Positions 14,579 through 15,166 of a stretch of DNA of 15,166 nucleotides are shown here, piece after piece. The first letter of the stretch is position 1, and each line of letters starts with the position of its first letter. A program made the position numbers and the translations under genes. Location of the stretch: positions 1-15,166 of the forward strand of contig JALUWC010000111.1 in assembly GCA_027019885.1 (NCBI GenBank), read 5' to 3'. This stretch comes from Geoglobus sp. (lineage in GTDB: Archaea > Halobacteriota > Archaeoglobi > Archaeoglobales > Archaeoglobaceae). The notes under the pieces are model-generated. The model made no database searches and had not been told where the DNA came from. It saw only the letters and a program-made list of their open reading frames with translations.

Positions 14579-14935
14579 TCAAACAACTTCAATTTCTATG
14601 ACATTTCCCTGAGAATCGAATGCATTCCAGCAGTTTTTGCAGTATGGATAATGAACTATTATGTGCACTCTGCCAAACGAAGAAAAGGTGGACAGATCCT
14701 GAGGGGATGGAAAGGGTGAGTTTGACGGATGAGAGTGAACAGTGCCGTATATCCTGATCCCAACAGGGATAAGAGAGGTGTTTATCCCTGCAAAGTTGCT
14801 CCCCTGATCGAATGGTATATAGATAAATTCCTCAATTACGCCCTTCTTCCCTGTCAGCAGTGCAAAGAACTCGTAGGGATGGGTTTCTCGTGCGATTTCT
14901 ACAAGTCCTTCGAGGAGATCGGATCTTATTTTCAT
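14579..14935 (-). CDS. JAMM/MPN+ metallopeptidase (AfJAMM-like)
   Basis: 118 residues. The complete JAMM zinc motif is present: E22 (HPYEFFALL), then H67-S-H69 and S77-x2-D80 in VHSHPSNSPFPSPQD, spaced as in active enzymes. It closely resembles A. fulgidus AF2198, the first JAMM structure solved, as I remember that sequence. Such enzymes hydrolyse isopeptide bonds or linkages to ubiquitin-like proteins (SAMPs in archaea) or remove C-terminal residues from sulfur-carrier proteins. An extra C99-x2-C102 (YCKNCW) near the end is not in AF2198 as I recall it. The ATG overlaps the upstream aminotransferase stop as ATGA (14932-14935), so the two are coupled. Confidence 0.92.
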   Translation of the reverse strand: MKIRSDLLEGLVEIARETHPYEFFALLTGKKGVIEEFIYIPFDQGSNFAGINTSLIPVGIRIYGTVHSHPSNSPFPSPQDLSTFSSFGRVHIIVHYPYCKNCWNAFDSQGNVIEIEVV

Positions 14936-15166
14936 AGTTCTTCAATAGCTTTGAGGAATATTGAATTTTCCTCCGGCCTTCCAACACTCACTCTAAAATG
15001 CTCTCCCTCAAGCCCTTCAAGCCCGGTCACATCTCTCACCAGAATACCCCTTTCTTTTAACCTCTCGACCAGATCCTTCTGTCTGTGCTTTACAAGAAGG
15101 AAGTTGGCTCTGCTGGGGTAAACGTAAAATCTCTTTTCAAGCTTATTTCTGATTCTTTCTCTCTCT
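14932..15166 (-). CDS. PLP-dependent aminotransferase C-terminus (HisC/CobD-like), partial
   Basis: Only the last 77 codons are inside the window; the 5' part lies beyond the right edge. The readable end has YPSRANFLLV, then ERLKERGILVRD and GEHFRVSVGRPEEN, which is the C-terminal small-domain signature of the HisC branch of class I/II aminotransferases. The arginine in FRVSVG would contact the substrate carboxylate or phosphate. Candidates are histidinol-phosphate aminotransferase (HisC) and L-threonine-O-3-phosphate decarboxylase (CobD). The fragment does not decide between them. It is translationally coupled to the JAMM gene by a four-base overlap. Confidence 0.8.
   Translation of the reverse strand, partial: ERERIRNKLEKRFYVYPSRANFLLVKHRQKDLVERLKERGILVRDVTGLEGLEGEHFRVSVGRPEENSIFLKAIEEL

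Noticed and set aside
14729..15121. A 130-codon plus-strand open frame opposite the JAMM gene and the aminotransferase end
   Set aside because: The minus strand carries the complete JAMM motif and a clear HisC-type C-terminus with an ATGA junction. The plus frame has no recognisable feature.
1..15166. CRISPR array, insertion sequence, tRNA, box C/D RNA or defence cassette
   Set aside because: No regularly spaced repeats, transposase frames or tRNA-like cloverleaf were seen, and the gaps are too short for most of these.

Overview
The window is from an archaeon, most likely a hyperthermophile of the Archaeoglobaceae (Archaeoglobus, Ferroglobus or Geoglobus). It carries archaeal core genes (eL15, eL43, RNA polymerase subunit P, proteasome alpha, three exosome subunits, two RNase P proteins, SBDS) beside a bacterial-type DNA gyrase A subunit. 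Several proteins read very like the Archaeoglobus fulgidus versions I remember: Rrp42, the proteasome alpha subunit and the JAMM peptidase AF2198. That comparison is from memory, not from an alignment. Gene density is very high. Most genes are on the minus strand, many overlap by 1 to 26 bases, and no intergenic stretch exceeds about 130 bases.

Left part (3-5187, minus). This is a tight five-gene operon, in transcription order: an M20-family metallo-deacylase, diaminopimelate epimerase (dapF), a NifR3/Dus-related TIM-barrel protein, gyrA and a small cupin. It links lysine/DAP metabolism with gyrase by translational coupling. A GNAT acetyltransferase (plus strand) leaves from the other side of the same very short promoter region.

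Middle (5696-7328, minus). An Lrp/AsnC regulator is followed, with an overlap and a strong ribosome binding site, by a class I/II aminotransferase. A palindrome between the TATA box and the start of the regulator gene looks like an autoregulatory operator. Next is a lone pilin-like gene (7402-7962) with a class III signal sequence and a probable leaderless promoter.

Right-centre (8040-14024, minus). This is the archaeal exosome-proteasome-RNase P superoperon: eL15, a COG1325 RNA-binding protein, Rnp3 (Rpp30), Rnp2 (Pop5), PsmA, SBDS, Rrp4, Rrp41, Rrp42, eL43 and RpoP. Eleven genes for ribosome assembly, tRNA and RNA processing, RNA decay, protein degradation and transcription appear to run from one promoter near 14076. 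RpoP is only 47 codons and is easily missed.

Right edge. A YlbF-family helical protein (plus) is divergent from the superoperon. It converges, across a hairpin-rich gap, on a JAMM/MPN metallopeptidase. That gene overlaps the 3' end of an aminotransferase of the HisC/CobD type, which is cut by the window edge.

The window is mostly conserved core. I found no CRISPR array, insertion sequence, tRNA, rRNA or defence cassette. The points most worth a second look are the YlbF protein beside the exosome operon, the Lrp operator, the altered GyrA box, the unassigned TIM-barrel and M20 enzymes in the dapF-gyrA operon, and a CxxC motif in the JAMM protein.
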